From Opisthorchis felineus (lineage: Eukaryota; Platyhelminthes; Trematoda; Opisthorchiida; Opisthorchiidae), in NCBI GenBank assembly GCA_004794785.1, contig SJOL01004592.1:124001-188000 (forward strand): a DNA stretch of 64,000 bases, read 5' to 3'. A model generated the notes under the pieces. The model searched no databases. It was not told the DNA's origin and saw nothing but the letters and a program-made list of their open reading frames with translations. Positions 62,276 to 64,000 of this stretch are shown here, one piece after another. The translations under genes and the position numbers were made by a program. Position 1 is the stretch's first letter. Every line of letters starts with the position of its first letter.

Positions 62276-64000
62276 ACACCGGTTTGAACACTGCTGTTGT
62301 GCTGTCGATATTGACGAGGATTCTAGGATGTTTGTAACGTGTCCATGTCTGCGGTCTGCGTCTGCACTAGTCAACTAAGTTTGCTCAACTTGACCGCAAC
62401 GCAATTCGGTACGTAACTTGAAGATCCCATGTAACAGATAGCAAGTATGCTCTTTTTCGGATAGCGAATTTTAAGCTCTTCTGAATTGTTGTAAGAATTG
62501 TTCCCTTACGTCAAAAAATAGCAAGGACCCGAAGTTTTCAACAAAAATTCGGTGAGTCATTGGTTTAGTTTCTGTTGTATCTGTCTGCTGTCCCCGCTCC
62601 AGTGCCCAATGCCGGAGGAAAGACTTGCCGAGAAGACACACAACGGCTTTATTGCGAACAAGCGAGTGAGTGCGAAAGTACAACGGCCTCATGCTACATA
62701 TTGAGGGGGCGTTGTCTGACCTTGATCCAATGCTGTCTCGCTTTGTCTGACTTTGATTCAGGGCTGTCTGGTCGGCGTCTAGTGGAGTTGAGGGTCTCAG
62801 TCGATTCCGGGTTACTTTCAGGAATCTGATCTTCCTGGCAGTTTCACAAATGTTTTTCGTGTTGGGCTAGCAGTATGTCACCAGAATGCGGGCGGAATTT
62901 ACTGCAGTTAATTGTTTTTTTCCACTGTTCTAGACTTCAAATTCTTTATAATTTATTGACTGATGAAAGCTACCCTGTGATTGTGAGGACCCCATGTCAG
63001 CTTGGTAAAATAGGTTTGCATGCCATACAAGGTGAATCTTGCATGGGCCAATCTCGGTTGAATGCTTGAAAGAATACGAGCACTTGATGATGGACGGAAC
63101 TCTGTCCACAGTACCACGAATCTCGCCCTTTCGTCTTTAATCTACATAACGCTCGATCTCTTGGATTAAAGTATTCGCTCCCATTTACTTCACTTAAAAA
63201 AATGACATCTTAGCGATGAAATATGGGGAAAAGAAGATGGTTTTGGACATTGAGGCCGGTGATGTCAGAAGTACACAATCATGTCACTATCGTATCACGC
63301 TGATGTGCCAGTCGGCCATCTATATCCGCATTTATTGAGCTCGGTTTTGTGACGCCTGGACTGTGGAACCCCTTCTTTCTGGTAAGAATCGAGCTCTTGG
63401 CCTCGCTGATTTTTTTGTCGTGTTTTTCTACTTTTCAGTTTCAGGTAACCTAAACTTGTGTGCTATGAGACTTAGCACTCACCCTACATTGGCTTCGGCA
63501 GTGATATGCACCGATTTTGAATGTCCCTGTAAACAGATAATCAGATACCATAGACTAGTAATTTCCTTATTTTAGGTGGGTTGGGATCAAGGGCGCGTTG
63601 AAAAAAACAGTACGAGAATTCGACTTGGCAGCACAATATTGTAGCACGCCGACTCGAATTTTTTTGAACCAGCTTCGTTGTCCCCTGCGCAATCTACCCA
63701 AACACAATTAGGATAATCGTTGGATCGGGGAAATGGATGATAGTCGTATGTACTGAACTATTAATGATGATCGTCCTACGTACAATAACGTTACAATAAA
63801 ACAGGATGCACATATTTTGATCAGACACTGGAGACACGTTGGTACATTTTTCTGGCGATGAATAAAACTAGGGCGAGCCACAAAGGCTTGTTGACTGGAA
63901 CTAGTGCAGGGGATCGCAAACGAAATTTGTTTTGATTTGTGACTTTTGGAACAGGACAGATAGAGTTACACCGCTGTTGAACATTTTGAATCCCGCCGTT
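62276..64000. other. Intergenic, nothing recognised
   Basis: Contains only a degenerate 31-bp tandem duplication (62712-62773). No exon or repeat family member recognised to the window end. Confidence 0.4.
62712..62773 (+). repeat. Degenerate 31-bp tandem duplication
   Basis: TTGTCTGACCTTGATCCA...GCTGTCTCG is followed at a 31-bp offset by TTGTCTGACTTTGATTCA...GCTGTCTGG. Confidence 0.6.

Noticed and set aside
1..64000. CRISPR arrays, bacterial operons, rRNA genes
   Set aside because: None seen. The spliced gene and SINE/LINE content indicate a eukaryotic chromosome.

Overview
The window reads as a gene-poor, repeat-rich stretch of a metazoan genome. A parasitic flatworm is the best fit, probably an opisthorchiid liver fluke (Clonorchis/Opisthorchis type). 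Grounds seen here: one spliced gene with GT-AG introns, no bacterial operon structure, moderate GC, tRNA-derived SINEs, and degraded non-LTR retrotransposons. The fluke assignment is inference: the translated SINE (for example the run 'RGSNPTSASRL') and the LINE endonuclease motif 'TRIQDAS' are strings I remember from opisthorchiid sequence. No database search was possible.

Only one protein-coding gene is firmly supported. It is a Krueppel-like/Sp-type zinc-finger factor on the + strand, assembled from three exons (46115-46586, 53933-53992, 55101-55594; 1026 nt, 341 residues). Both junctions are phase 1 and the middle exon is exactly 60 bp, which matches the KLF family gene structure as I know it. 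Finger 2 carries 17 extra residues between its two cysteines, and finger 3 has lost its core leucine. Three CCAAT boxes about 50 bp apart lie just upstream. One weaker candidate exon lies at 24213-24459.

The rest is mostly decayed mobile DNA. 2876-3600: three partial copies of a tRNA-like-containing repeat in inverted arrangement. 4137-4682: a near-palindromic foldback element. Each of its arms contains what reads as a minimal type I hammerhead ribozyme, and decayed relatives lie near 4.9, 35.0, 39.5, 42.8 and 46.9 kb. 14.15-17.0 kb (minus): a nearly full-length, heavily mutated non-LTR retrotransposon; a fragment of the same family lies at about 62.0-62.3 kb (plus). 19.8, 43.5 and 47.9 kb: copies of a tRNA-derived SINE, one with an intact 10-bp target-site duplication. 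50.7-51.8 kb, inside KLF intron 1: a long inverted repeat. (TA)n tracts occur at 34.15, 43.64 and 45.58 kb.

The best candidates for something new are the hammerhead-bearing foldback family and the structurally altered KLF factor. The many other short open frames (about 60-160 codons) are no longer than chance allows at this base composition and are not annotated as genes.
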